Assembly: GCA_016196035.1 (NCBI GenBank)
Contig: JACPYM010000020.1
Coordinates: forward strand, 1 to 64,000
Direction of reading: 5' to 3'
Length of the DNA stretch: 64,000 nt
From: Acidobacteriota bacterium
GTDB lineage: Bacteria > Acidobacteriota > Blastocatellia > RBC074
Below the pieces are notes generated by a model, which did not search any database, was not told the DNA's origin, and saw nothing but the letters and a program-made list of their open reading frames with translations. The position numbers and the translations under genes are program-made. This document shows, in pieces, positions 44,883-53,902 of this stretch. Numbering within the stretch: position 1 is the stretch's first letter; each line of letters starts with the position of its first letter.

Positions 44883-46391
44883 CTAATTCGCCCCTTTGCT
44901 GGCCGTTGGCGTGGGCGTCGGTTTCGCCATCGTCGCCCCAGTTGCCAGCGAGAACAGTTGATTGCGATTCATGATGAATAGCGCGCCATTCGCCGGGACG
45001 GGCGAGGAATAGACCGAACTGCCCAGGTTCGTTTCGGTCAGCAGTTTCTTTTCCTTGCCGGCCTGCATCACGACGACGTCGCCGTCTTCGTCGCCGAGAT
45101 AAACCTTGCCGTCAACGACCAACGGCGAACCCCAGATCGCGGCGAACATATCGTGCGTCCAATAGGCCTGGCCAGTCTTGGCATCCAGGCAATGCAGGAA
45201 GCCGCTGAAATCGGAGTAGTAAAGCAAGCCGTCGGCTATCGCGCCGGTCGAGACCGTGCGGCGAATTTTGTCGTATTGCCAGAGCAGTCCCGATTTGGTG
45301 ATGTCACCGCGTTTGGTCGGATCAATGCAATAGAGGTGGCCGACGCCTTCGCCGTGTTCGGGGTCTTGGCCGTTGGCGATGTAAACCTTGTTGTCCCAGA
45401 GCACCGGCGTGGCGATGACTTCGTTGCGTGTCTTGGGCCAGACCGAATCTTTTGGATTGGTGTCGAATGACCAGAGCAACTTGCCATCGGCGACCGTGTA
45501 GCCGCGCACGCAACCGTCGCCTTCGCCGATCACGACCTGTTCGACATCGCCGAGCTTGCCGACCGCCGCCGATGACCATTGACCGTGCAAAATCTTGTCG
45601 AAGACGTTGTTGACTTCCCAGACCAGTTTGCCGGTTTTTTTGCTAATCGCGATCATCGAGGGCGCTTTGGGTGAAGGGATGTTGACGTGGCTTTCATCCT
45701 GGCCGTTCGAGGTGCTGATGATGATCAAGTCGCCCCAACTCACCGGCGACGAGTTGGACATGTTGTGCGGGTGCGCGCCGACTTCGTCAATCATGTCGAA
45801 CTTCCAGAGGATGTCGGCGTCGAACTTGCCTTTGAATTTTTCGTCCTGCACCGCGCCGTCGTTCTTGTCGTCGCGGAAGCCTTTGGTGTCGAGGCACATC
45901 AATTCGCCGCGATTGGTGACGTAATACAGCTTGTCGCCTTCGATCAACGGCGAAGAGCAGACGCCCTGATACGGCCAATCGTTGACGCGCCCAGCGGTCA
46001 GTTTTTCATTGGTCTGCTGCCAGAGAAATTCGCCGGTCTTTTCGTCAAAGGCCATCAACACGCCGCGGTCGCCGCCCTGTTTGGGATCGCGCAGGCCTTC
46101 GTTGTTGGTGCCAATATAAACCTGGCCGCCCGCGACGACCGGGTTGCCGTAACTTTGCGAACCGAGCGCGGCGACCCATTTGATGTTGGTCTTCTTCTCG
46201 ACATTCCAGGTTGTCGGCAGGCCTTTCATATTCGAGACCATGTTGCGGTCGGGCGTACCACCCCACATCGGCCAGTCACCGCTGCCGGGGTCAGAAGCCA
46301 CAACCGCACCGGTACCGGTGTAAGAAAGAAAGACCCCAAGCAATGCGAAGGTGCTCAAGATCAACGAGGCTTTTAGCAAAATAGATTTCAT
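44883..46391 (-). CDS. Secreted PQQ-like beta-propeller protein
   Basis: 502 residues with AAGGAG 6 bases before the ATG. Residues 1-33 form a signal peptide (LLKASLILSTFALLGVFLSY). The mature start DWPMWGGTPDRNM and the repeated phrases VYIGTNNEGL, LWQYDKIRRTV, VYLGDEDGDVVV mark an eight-blade PQQ-like propeller. Blades carry W-x-K/T and G-x-(V/L)-Y motifs of quinoprotein alcohol dehydrogenase-like folds. No heme motif is present. It lies between the toxin gene and leucine dehydrogenase in the minus-strand cluster. A binding or assembly function is as likely as an enzymatic one. Confidence 0.88.
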   Translation of the reverse strand: MKSILLKASLILSTFALLGVFLSYTGTGAVVASDPGSGDWPMWGGTPDRNMVSNMKGLPTTWNVEKKTNIKWVAALGSQSYGNPVVAGGQVYIGTNNEGLRDPKQGGDRGVLMAFDEKTGEFLWQQTNEKLTAGRVNDWPYQGVCSSPLIEGDKLYYVTNRGELMCLDTKGFRDDKNDGAVQDEKFKGKFDADILWKFDMIDEVGAHPHNMSNSSPVSWGDLIIISTSNGQDESHVNIPSPKAPSMIAISKKTGKLVWEVNNVFDKILHGQWSSAAVGKLGDVEQVVIGEGDGCVRGYTVADGKLLWSFDTNPKDSVWPKTRNEVIATPVLWDNKVYIANGQDPEHGEGVGHLYCIDPTKRGDITKSGLLWQYDKIRRTVSTGAIADGLLYYSDFSGFLHCLDAKTGQAYWTHDMFAAIWGSPLVVDGKVYLGDEDGDVVVMQAGKEKKLLTETNLGSSVYSSPVPANGALFIMNRNQLFSLATGATMAKPTPTPTASKGAN

Positions 46392-46444
46392 CGTAACTCC
46401 TTGGTTGGGTGTTTCATTCCTTACCCAAAATAGCGCGACACAAT

Positions 46445-46777
46445 TCAGTGTAACCCTAGCCAGTCACGCAGCGACTGTTCGAGGGTGCTGCGGTCATGGC
46501 TCGTGAGAGAGCCAATCGTTTTTACAATCAAACTCTTCTCAATGGTATAAATCCCTCGTTTAACTGCCGACGCCACATTCAAGCCTGCTCCTTGCCAATC
46601 GTGCAGGACAAATTCGGTGGGCAGTAAGCCGGTAATACGGCTGGTTAATGGAACTATCAATAAATCATGCGAAATGTGTGGTGCATTGACCACGACAGCA
46701 GGCCGTACCTTGCTGCCTGTTAAATTGGAAAACGGGTAACGGACAAGCACGATCTCACTATGCGAGTAACTCGGCAT
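46445..46777 (-). CDS. MazF/PemK-type toxin
   Basis: 110 residues from the ATG at 46777. AGAGG at 46787-46791 is 9 bases upstream, which favours this start over ATGs at 46783 and 46786. The family pattern is plain: EIVLVRYPFSNLTGSKVRPA in the first strand pair, then LIVPLTSRI and a C-terminal helix. These toxins are sequence-specific mRNA interferases. The start lies 20 bases inside the antitoxin gene, the usual coupled arrangement. Confidence 0.88.
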   Translation of the reverse strand: MPSYSHSEIVLVRYPFSNLTGSKVRPAVVVNAPHISHDLLIVPLTSRITGLLPTEFVLHDWQGAGLNVASAVKRGIYTIEKSLIVKTIGSLTSHDRSTLEQSLRDWLGLH

Positions 46778-46955
46778 AGACATCATCCTCTTGATTGTCC
46801 CAAACATTTTCCAGCGCAACCTGACTGGCATTCAGCCAAAAGGTAGATTCGTCCAACAACGGCGTTACTAGAACTTCCGTGCCTTCGGGAATTTCAATCT
46901 TTTCGAGCAATTGAATCTGCCCTCCTTTTATGACTGCCCGTATTGTGTTGAGCAT
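46758..46955 (-). CDS. Antitoxin of the MazF/PemK-type pair
   Basis: 65 residues with GAGGAG 6 bases before the ATG. An N-terminal strand-rich half (TIRAVIKGGQIQLLEKIEIP) resembles AbrB/DUF104-like DNA-binding antitoxins. The C-terminal half is acidic (NQEDDVYAELLA), as expected for the segment that wraps the toxin. Its stop overlaps the toxin start. It likely represses its own operon, but no clear operator palindrome is visible in the 25-base gap upstream. Confidence 0.82.
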   Translation of the reverse strand: MLNTIRAVIKGGQIQLLEKIEIPEGTEVLVTPLLDESTFWLNASQVALENVWDNQEDDVYAELLA

Positions 46956-46980
46956 CTCAACTCCTCTGGCTCATTAACGA

Positions 46981-49272
46981 CTACTTGTTCGGTGTTACCT
47001 TGATGTTATCAAAATAGACTTCGTTCTGATTGTCGGTAAAAACGCCCGCGCTGCCTTTGCGGTTGCCGATGGGATCAGTCCATTCCAGCATCCAGTCGGC
47101 TGGCTCAGCCTCGCCGACCGCCCAGGCTTTGCCGCGCGCGCGCGTTTTGCCGCCGGGCAGGTTTTGCACTTCGAGTTTCAGCCGATACCAGGTGTTCGGC
47201 TTCATCGCGAAGGGTTTGCTGAACGAACGTTTCGGTTCGATCTGCCAGGAGCGCAGTTCCAGTTTTTGCACGTTGCCGAACAAGACCAGTTCATAACGCT
47301 GCGCGACGACGCCGATGTCGCCCATCTGGCGGCGTTTCTCGACGGCGCTGACATCGGCTTCGATGGTGTAATTGGATTCGGTCACCGCGCCGAAGAGCGA
47401 GCGCGTGCGTTTGAAAATGCCCAGGTTTTCTTTCTTGGCCAGAATCTTGTTGCCATCCACTTCGCGCACGACATATTTGCCGCCCGTGTTGAGCCAGGTG
47501 CCGGGCGCTTGATCCACGGCGATGCCGGAGAAATCTTCGGCGGTCGGCAGGGGCGAAATCACGCGGATGCGCGAGACGCCGGTGACGCCTGCGACGGTCG
47601 CTTTGAGTTGTCCGGCTTGAATCACTTCGTTGGCGGCGGCGGTGAATTGCAGGCCCGTGGCATTGCCTTTCAATCCGGCGAGCGACCAGGTCGGGTTGGT
47701 TTCTTCGCGGATGAAGCGGCCTTTGTCATCAAACAAGCGGACACGGAATTTGTTGGTGGCGCCGGGTTGCAGCACCAAATCCGCCGGAATGACTTGCACG
47801 TGGGCGACGGTGGCGGTGGCAGGCGCGTTCTCGGCTTTTTCAGGCGCGGGCGGCAAGGCAGCGGCTTTGGTCTTGCCGATGCAATAGACGTGCTTGGTCG
47901 AGACCAGGTAAACGCGCCCGCGTGAAATCGCTACGCCGCCGATGATCTGTTCATTTGAAGCGATGGCTTCGTCACCGGCTTCAGTGGTGAGTTCCACTTT
48001 GGTGATGGGTTCGAGTTCGACCTTGCTCAAAATCGTCGCGCCGGTCGGGCCGGGTTTGACGATGTAAAACGCGCCGTTTTCGGTGCCGACATAAATTTTG
48101 CCATCCGCAAACACGGGCGAGGCCTTTTGAATCGTGCCCAGGTTTTGTTCCCACAGCTTTTTGCCGTCGGTCAGGTTGAAGGCGAACAGGTTCGCGCCCG
48201 CGTCCACGTCATACAGGATGTTGCCATCAATGACGGGCGAGCCGGGGCCAAGCTGGAAATTGGTGATGGCGTATTTGATCTTGTCCGCATTCAGCAGCTT
48301 GCCCGCCGCGTCTTTGCCGATTAGCCCTTTGGCCGAAAGATCAAGCGCGGCCAGATGACCCATCTCGCTGACTTCCAGATTCTCTTCCTGATGGCTGACA
48401 TAGGCGATGCCGTCTTTCACGACAGCACCCGGATTGACGCCGCGTTTGCTCATCGGATAGCGCCACACGGGTTCGCCCGTGGCGACTTTCATCGCACAAA
48501 CCGAACCGTCGCCGCCGCCCGCGATCAAGATGCACGTGCCATCCGGCGCGGTCGCCACAACGGGCGTTGAATAGGTTGTGTCATACGGACGTTCGCCGGG
48601 TGTGCTGATCCAGACCGTTTCGCCCGTGCGCTTGTCAAAGGCGTAATAGCGGTGCCGCCGCGCTTGAATGTCGCCGAAACCATCCGTCACGGTGCTGACG
48701 ATGACCAGATCGCCTTCGACAATGGGCGACACGGTGCGTCCGCCGTGCGTCGTCCACGAACCGAATTCGTCGGTGAACGAGCGATCCCAGAGCAATTTGC
48801 CGTCGAAGGAAAGCGCCACCAGATCATTGCACGCGCCGAACGCATAAACATTGCCGGTGGTCGGATCGCCGACGGGCGATGACCAGGCCACACGGCGCGG
48901 CGGCACGTCGGTCGAATACACGTCGAATTTGTATTCCCAGACGACCTTGCCCGTGTCGGCATCCAGCGCCATCACGCGCTCCTGCAAGGTCTCGCCTTCG
49001 CCCGCGCTGTTAAAAACGAAGACGCGATTGTTCATCACAATCGGTGCTGAACGGCCTCCGTAAGGCACTTTCCATAAGAGGTTCTCGCCCTGCGTTGACC
49101 ATTTTTCAGGGAGTTTCTTTTCCAGCCCAATGCCATCGCGGGTCGGGCCGCGCCAATCGGCCCAATCGCTGCCTGATTTGGCGCGCGCGGGCGATTGCGC
49201 AAAGCTTGTCGCAACGAGAAAAAGCGTGAGTGCCAGCGTCAGCCAGGTGATGTGCTTGAACGAAGTTTTCAT
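46981..49272 (-). CDS. PQQ-like propeller protein with C-terminal jelly-roll domain
   Basis: 763 residues. A signal peptide ends in VATSFAQ. The mature start DWADWRGPTRDGIG is the W-x-x-WRGP signature shared by the propeller cluster. Propeller blades occupy about 35-470 and are followed by a Pro/Ala linker. An Ig-like strand region lies at about 490-580. The last 180 residues (NYTIEADVSAVEKRRQMGDI, FDNIKV) resemble the concanavalin-like fold of DUF1080/laminin-G-type domains, which often bind sugars. It heads the minus-strand cluster, 25 bases before the antitoxin. The multi-domain form differs from the six shorter propellers nearby. Confidence 0.88.
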   Translation of the reverse strand: MKTSFKHITWLTLALTLFLVATSFAQSPARAKSGSDWADWRGPTRDGIGLEKKLPEKWSTQGENLLWKVPYGGRSAPIVMNNRVFVFNSAGEGETLQERVMALDADTGKVVWEYKFDVYSTDVPPRRVAWSSPVGDPTTGNVYAFGACNDLVALSFDGKLLWDRSFTDEFGSWTTHGGRTVSPIVEGDLVIVSTVTDGFGDIQARRHRYYAFDKRTGETVWISTPGERPYDTTYSTPVVATAPDGTCILIAGGGDGSVCAMKVATGEPVWRYPMSKRGVNPGAVVKDGIAYVSHQEENLEVSEMGHLAALDLSAKGLIGKDAAGKLLNADKIKYAITNFQLGPGSPVIDGNILYDVDAGANLFAFNLTDGKKLWEQNLGTIQKASPVFADGKIYVGTENGAFYIVKPGPTGATILSKVELEPITKVELTTEAGDEAIASNEQIIGGVAISRGRVYLVSTKHVYCIGKTKAAALPPAPEKAENAPATATVAHVQVIPADLVLQPGATNKFRVRLFDDKGRFIREETNPTWSLAGLKGNATGLQFTAAANEVIQAGQLKATVAGVTGVSRIRVISPLPTAEDFSGIAVDQAPGTWLNTGGKYVVREVDGNKILAKKENLGIFKRTRSLFGAVTESNYTIEADVSAVEKRRQMGDIGVVAQRYELVLFGNVQKLELRSWQIEPKRSFSKPFAMKPNTWYRLKLEVQNLPGGKTRARGKAWAVGEAEPADWMLEWTDPIGNRKGSAGVFTDNQNEVYFDNIKVTPNK

Positions 49273-49364
49273 AAGCGGATACCGTGAAGGTTCTTTGGAA
49301 TTTGTGTTACTTGAAATTACTAAGACCGAATTTGCGTGATGTCGGTTGCGCGGAATTTAAGTCT

Positions 49365-49393
49365 TCTTGACCCGATTGCACCGAAACTATAAT
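49365..49393 (+). promoter_or_regulatory. Promoter candidate for the plus-strand propeller operon
   Basis: A perfect TATAAT at 49388-49393 is preceded by TCTTGACC (49365-49372), giving a -35 with 15-17 bp spacing depending on alignment. It would give a leader of about 140 bases before the ATG at 49543. It lies in the 270-base gap between two divergent operons. Confidence 0.5.
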
Positions 49394-49542
49394 GTCCCGC
49401 CGTACACAGTTCAAGACGGACTTTCCCGAAACCTGCTGGAGGATTTCAGCGTTCAGGCAAACGTCCCCCATCACAGCATCAAATCAATCCGGCGATGGAA
49501 ACAAAATCACAAGATTGGAAGCTCACTTTAGGAGGCCACGCT

Positions 49543-50346
49543 ATGCGACGCTCGCGCTATCTTTTTCTGCTCTTCGCCCTGCTCTTTGCCGGCACCGCCT
49601 GGGCGCAGAGCCTCAATGAAGACTTACTGGCCGCCGCCCGCAAAAGCGATGCCGCCGCCGTCAAGGCGTTGCTGGCCAAGGGCGCCGATGTGAATGCCAA
49701 ATCGCCTTATGGCGCAACGCCGCTGTTTTTTGCCTGTGATCGTGGCAGCGCCGAGGTCGTCAAAATCCTGCTCGAGGCGGGCGCGGATGTGAACATCAAA
49801 GACACCTTTTATAAATCCACGCCGCTGACTTGGGCCATCCAGCACGATCATGCCGAAGTGGTCAAACTGTTGGTGGCGAAAACACCGTCGAGCAAAGAAT
49901 CCGCCACCGCGCAGGCCGTGGCGCAAGGACAGCCCAAAACGGTCAATGCCTTATTGGCGCTGGGCGGATTCAAACCCGAATCGCTGTCGCTGTGGCTGAC
50001 GATGGCCGAGAAAAACGACGCCAAAGAAGTCGCCGAGGCGCTCAAAGCCGCGGGCGCAAAACCGCAGCCCAAGACGGAATTCAAAGTCGAACCGGCGCAG
50101 TTGAAGCGTTACGAAGGCACCTATAAAAACGAGCAGGTCGAACTGAGTTTTCGCGTCAAAGACGGCAAATTGATCGGCACCTCGAACGGGTTCGATTTTG
50201 CGATGCTCCCCCAGGCCGCGCATACCTTTGAGCCGGAAGGCCAACCTTCCACCGTGGTCTTCAAACTCGAAGGCGAAAAAGTCGTCGCCCTGACCATCAA
50301 AGGCGCGGGCGGCGAATTGACGATCAAAAAAGTGGAGGCGAAATGA
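49543..50346 (+). CDS. Secreted ankyrin-repeat protein
   Basis: 267 residues from the ATG at 49543, with GGAGG 7 bases upstream. A signal peptide ends in AGTAWAQ. Three ankyrin repeats (about 24-125) include LLAKGADVNAKSPYGATPLF and LLEAGADVNIKDTFYKSTPL. The C-terminal 90 residues form a beta-rich domain (YEGTYKNEQVELSFRVKDG) like those attached to some beta-lactamase-type or lipocalin-like proteins. The protein should act in the periplasm by binding another protein. Its stop overlaps the next ATG (ATGA), coupling it to a propeller gene. Confidence 0.85.
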   Translation: MRRSRYLFLLFALLFAGTAWAQSLNEDLLAAARKSDAAAVKALLAKGADVNAKSPYGATPLFFACDRGSAEVVKILLEAGADVNIKDTFYKSTPLTWAIQHDHAEVVKLLVAKTPSSKESATAQAVAQGQPKTVNALLALGGFKPESLSLWLTMAEKNDAKEVAEALKAAGAKPQPKTEFKVEPAQLKRYEGTYKNEQVELSFRVKDGKLIGTSNGFDFAMLPQAAHTFEPEGQPSTVVFKLEGEKVVALTIKGAGGELTIKKVEAK

Positions 50347-51884
50347 AGCCTAAAGCGTTTTCGGTTTGGCTGTACGGCAGGCTGCCAGCCTGCTGTACCT
50401 TGGGCGAAGGGCGCAGTCAATTTGGCTCCATCAGTGGCCGAGCCGCAGCAGGCTGGCAGCCTGCTGTACTTTACGAGCGTGGGCTTAATGCTCAACACGT
50501 AACGCAAAAACGCTGTAAATTAATTGCGCCTGTTATTCTGGTTATTCTGAACGCTACTTTGTTGTTACCAGCGTTCGCCCAAAATTGGCCGGGCTTTCGC
50601 GGCGCCAATGCCGCTGGCAATGGCGACGGCCAAAATGCGCCGGTCAGTTGGGACGTGACCAAAAACACCAACGTCGTTTGGAAAACGCCGATTCCCGGAC
50701 TTGCCCACGCCAGCCCGATTGTCTGGGGCGATAAGCTATTCGTCGCCACCTCTGTCAGCAGCGCGCCGCAAGGCAAGTTTCGCATCGGGCTTTACGGCGA
50801 TGTGGATTCGGACAAAGACCTTTCCAAACACGCCTGGAAAGTTTATTGCCTGGACAAGAAGACCGGCAAAATCCTCTGGGAACGCACCGCCAGCGAAGGC
50901 GTGCCCAAGGTCAAACGCCACATCAAATCCACGCATGCCTCGCCCTCGCCGGTGACGGATGGCAAATATGTCGTGGCTTTCTTTGGTTCCGAAGGGCTGT
51001 TCTGTTACGACTACAAAGGCAAGCTGGTTTGGAAGCAAGACCTGGGCATCTTGGATTCGGGTTGGTTTTTTGACCCCGATTATCAATGGGGCATGGCGAG
51101 TTCGCCGATCATTTATCAGGGCAAAGTGATTGTGCAATGCGACCAGCAAAAAGGCTCGTTCATCGCCGCCTTTGACGTGAAGACCGGCAAGGAAGTCTGG
51201 CGCACCAAACGCGATGAAATCCCTTCGTGGGGTTCGCCGACGGTGTTTGAAAGCAAAGGCCGCGCAATGATCGTCACGAATGCGACCAAACGCATTCGCG
51301 GTTATGATCCGGCGACAGGCAAAGAGTTGTTTGAGCTTTCCGGCAATTCCGAAGTCACCGTCGGCACGCCCGTTGTCGGCCACGATCTGGTGTTTGTGAC
51401 CGCCGGGTATCCACCCATCCAACCAATTTACGCCATCAGGCCGACCGCGACGGGCGACATCACGCTGGCTGAAGGCCAGGAAACCAATGATCACATCGCC
51501 TGGAGCAAGAAACGCGGCGGCACCTACATCCCCACGCCCATCGTTTATGGCGATTACCTATACACTTGCTCCAACAATGGCGTGCTGACTTGTTACAACG
51601 CTAAGACGGGCGAGCGGCTGTATCAGCAACGCATCGCTGCGCAATCGAATGCCTTTACCGCGTCGCCGATTGCTGCCGATGGCAAGCTGTATTTTGCCGG
51701 GGAAGACGGCGATGTATTTGTTGTCAAAGCCGGCCCGCAATACGAATTGCTGGCGACCAATCCGGTGGGCGAATCACTGCTGGCGACACCTGCAATTTCA
51801 GCAGGCATGATCTTTGTGCGTAGCGTCAGCAACCTATACGGCATTGCTGACGCCAGTGCGGCGAAACAAAAGGCCGCGAAATAA
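50343..51884 (+). CDS. PQQ-like propeller protein with repeat-derived N-terminal extension
   Basis: 513 residues if started at 50343, the only in-frame ATG before the conserved region and one that overlaps the ankyrin gene's stop. The first 55 residues are encoded by a palindromic repeat (GRLPACC and AAAGWQPAVL come from its two arms). A signal-like helix LIAPVILVILNATLLLPAFA then precedes NWPGFRGANAAG, the cluster signature. The propeller follows with VWGDKLFVATSV, LFCYDYKGKLVW and LYFAGEDGDVFVVK. An internal non-ATG start nearer the helix cannot be excluded. Periplasmic localisation is likely. Confidence 0.82.
   Translation: MKPKAFSVWLYGRLPACCTLGEGRSQFGSISGRAAAGWQPAVLYERGLNAQHVTQKRCKLIAPVILVILNATLLLPAFAQNWPGFRGANAAGNGDGQNAPVSWDVTKNTNVVWKTPIPGLAHASPIVWGDKLFVATSVSSAPQGKFRIGLYGDVDSDKDLSKHAWKVYCLDKKTGKILWERTASEGVPKVKRHIKSTHASPSPVTDGKYVVAFFGSEGLFCYDYKGKLVWKQDLGILDSGWFFDPDYQWGMASSPIIYQGKVIVQCDQQKGSFIAAFDVKTGKEVWRTKRDEIPSWGSPTVFESKGRAMIVTNATKRIRGYDPATGKELFELSGNSEVTVGTPVVGHDLVFVTAGYPPIQPIYAIRPTATGDITLAEGQETNDHIAWSKKRGGTYIPTPIVYGDYLYTCSNNGVLTCYNAKTGERLYQQRIAAQSNAFTASPIAADGKLYFAGEDGDVFVVKAGPQYELLATNPVGESLLATPAISAGMIFVRSVSNLYGIADASAAKQKAAK
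50372..50469. repeat. Palindromic repeat translated in a propeller gene
   Basis: GGCAGGCTGCCAGCCTGCTG at 50376-50395 recurs inverted at about 50446-50469. The two arms are complementary over 24 bases with one mismatch, and each arm is itself partly palindromic. The whole lies in the 5' end of the gene at 50343. Confidence 0.75.
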
Positions 51885-51934
51885 TCCAGGCATATTCCGT
51901 TCGCACCAGTTCTTCATTCAGGAGCAACCGACCT

Positions 51935-53302
51935 ATGACTCGACTGACGCTCAAATTCACCTTTGTACTTTGTCTCTGCCTGCTGGCACTCTCTGCCTCG
52001 CGCCTTACCAGCAGCAACGCGGCCACCACGTCCAACTGGCCGCAGTGGCGCGGCCCCGACAGCCAAGGCATCTCAACTGAGAAAAATCTGCCGACGGAAT
52101 GGAGCGACACCAAGAACGTGCTCTGGAAAACGCCGATTCCCGGGCTGGGCTATTCGCAACCGATTATCTGGGAAAAGAAAGTCTTTTTGACCACCGCCAT
52201 TGAAGGCGGCCCCGCCCCCGCCGAGCATAAAGCGCCCAAACACATGATCGGCGAACAGGAATACAAGCATCCGGATTGGTACGGCTCCGACAAGCTTCAC
52301 ACCTTCAAAGTGCTTTGCCTCGACCGCGACAGTGGCAAGGTCATCTGGGATAAGACTTCCTACGAAGGGCCGGTCTTCGATCATCGTCATCGGCGCAGTA
52401 CGTATGCGGGCGCGACGCCGGTGACCGATGGCAAGCTCGTGGTTGCTTACTTTGGCCCCGAAGGCGTTTACTGTTACGACTTCAGCGGCAAATTGCTGTG
52501 GCAAAAAAATCTCGGCGGCATTGATACCTTTGGCTTTGGCACAGGCACCTCACCCATTCTGTATAACAATTTAGTGATCCTGGTTTGCGATCAGAGCTTG
52601 GCCGTGCCGAAAGGCTCGTTTATGGTCGCGCTTGACAAAACAACGGGCAAAGAAATCTGGCGCGTCGCCCGCCCAATTCAGGGCAGTTGGTTCACACCCG
52701 TGATCGTGACCGTCGCGGGCCGCACCGAAATGATCACCAGCGGCAACGAATTCCTGATTTCCTATGACCCGGCCACCGGCAAAGAACTCTGGCGCACAGG
52801 CGGTTTGAAAAGCCACGCCATCGCGACGCCGATTGTCGGCCACGGCTTGGCCATACTTTCATCAGGGTTTCCTTCCAAGGTGGTGACGGCGGTGAAACTC
52901 GGAGGATCGGGCAACCTGGATGGTACTGAAAAGATCGCTTGGCGTTACAGCAAAGGCACGGCCTATGTGCCGTCGCCGATTTTGTACGGCGATTATGTTT
53001 ACCTGATGAGCGACGCGGGCATCTTGACATGCCTGAATGCCAAGACGGGCGAGGTCGTTTATGAAGGTGGCCGCGTGCCGATTGCGACCAAGTTTTATGG
53101 CGCTTCGCCGGTGGCGTTTGAAGACAAGCTTTTGCTGACCAGCGACGACGGCGACACCTTTGTGATCAAAGCCGGGCCGAAGCACGAAGTTTTGGGCACG
53201 AATTCATTGGGCGAGCCGTGCCGGACTTCGATTGCGATTGCGGATGGCAAGCTGTTTATTCGGGGCGAGAAGAATCTGTTTTGCATTGGTAAGAAAGGGT
53301 GA
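51935..53302 (+). CDS. Secreted PQQ-like beta-propeller protein
   Basis: 455 residues; AGGAG lies about 12 bases before the ATG. A signal peptide (FTFVLCLCLLALSAS) precedes NWPQWRGPDSQGISTEKNLP. Shared cluster phrases include WKTPIPGLGYSQPIIW, YCYDFSGKLLWQ, KGTAYVPSPILYGDY, YEGGRVP and the ending FIRGEKNLFCIG. These make it a close paralogue of the proteins at 53903 and 55866. It is predicted to form one eight-bladed propeller. No heme site or vicinal Cys pair is present. It lies 50 bases after the preceding propeller gene and 6 bases before a Uma2 gene. Confidence 0.9.
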   Translation: MTRLTLKFTFVLCLCLLALSASRLTSSNAATTSNWPQWRGPDSQGISTEKNLPTEWSDTKNVLWKTPIPGLGYSQPIIWEKKVFLTTAIEGGPAPAEHKAPKHMIGEQEYKHPDWYGSDKLHTFKVLCLDRDSGKVIWDKTSYEGPVFDHRHRRSTYAGATPVTDGKLVVAYFGPEGVYCYDFSGKLLWQKNLGGIDTFGFGTGTSPILYNNLVILVCDQSLAVPKGSFMVALDKTTGKEIWRVARPIQGSWFTPVIVTVAGRTEMITSGNEFLISYDPATGKELWRTGGLKSHAIATPIVGHGLAILSSGFPSKVVTAVKLGGSGNLDGTEKIAWRYSKGTAYVPSPILYGDYVYLMSDAGILTCLNAKTGEVVYEGGRVPIATKFYGASPVAFEDKLLLTSDDGDTFVIKAGPKHEVLGTNSLGEPCRTSIAIADGKLFIRGEKNLFCIGKKG

Positions 53303-53308
53303 TGAACC

Positions 53309-53782
53309 ATGACATGGGACGAGATTATTAACAGCCCTTATCTGCAAGATTTGCCGTTCAAAATTGAGACCAATCGCTTTGGGCAAATCCTGATGAGTCC
53401 GGCATCGAACAAGCACGGTAGAATGCAATTCGATGTGGGTTATGGAATGCGTCGCAAGAGTAAAGGCGGCCAAGTGATCACCGAGTGTGCGATTGAGACG
53501 GCTGACGGTGTCAAGGTGGCGGATGTCGCTTGGCTGTCAGATGAGTTTTTTGCGGAATATGGTGAGGTCACTCCATACCCCAAAGCGCCGGAGATTTGTG
53601 TCGAGGTCGTTTCTCCCTCCAATTCCAAGCTGGAAATTAAGCAAAAGGTTGAGTTGTACCTTGCACGTGGGGCACAGGAAGTTTGGGTGGTGAGTAGCAA
53701 TCATCAAGTTACTTATTATGGTCACACCGGCCAACTCAAAAAATCGCGCATCCTACCTGGCGTTAAGTTTTGGAAAAATTGA
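53309..53782 (+). CDS. Uma2-family (DUF820) putative nuclease
   Basis: 157 residues. The PD-(D/E)xK pattern of the Uma2 family is visible as VADVAWLSDEFF, then EICVEVVSPSNSKLEIKQK, followed by YLARGAQEVWVV. These proteins are presumed nucleases with unclear roles and are abundant in cyanobacteria and some Acidobacteriota. It starts 6 bases after a propeller gene and lies 120 bases before the next one. It is the only cytoplasmic-looking protein in the plus-strand operon. Its lower GC than its neighbours hints at independent acquisition. Confidence 0.88.
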   Translation: MTWDEIINSPYLQDLPFKIETNRFGQILMSPASNKHGRMQFDVGYGMRRKSKGGQVITECAIETADGVKVADVAWLSDEFFAEYGEVTPYPKAPEICVEVVSPSNSKLEIKQKVELYLARGAQEVWVVSSNHQVTYYGHTGQLKKSRILPGVKFWKN

Positions 53783-53902
53783 GCTACAGGCTTGAACGCA
53801 AGTCTGCATCTTGCTTTTGTCGTAACGTAGTTTTACGAACACCCTGCTGTATGCCTGACCGTGATTGAATCCTGCACAAGAACGACTCAGGAGAAACATA
53901 GA

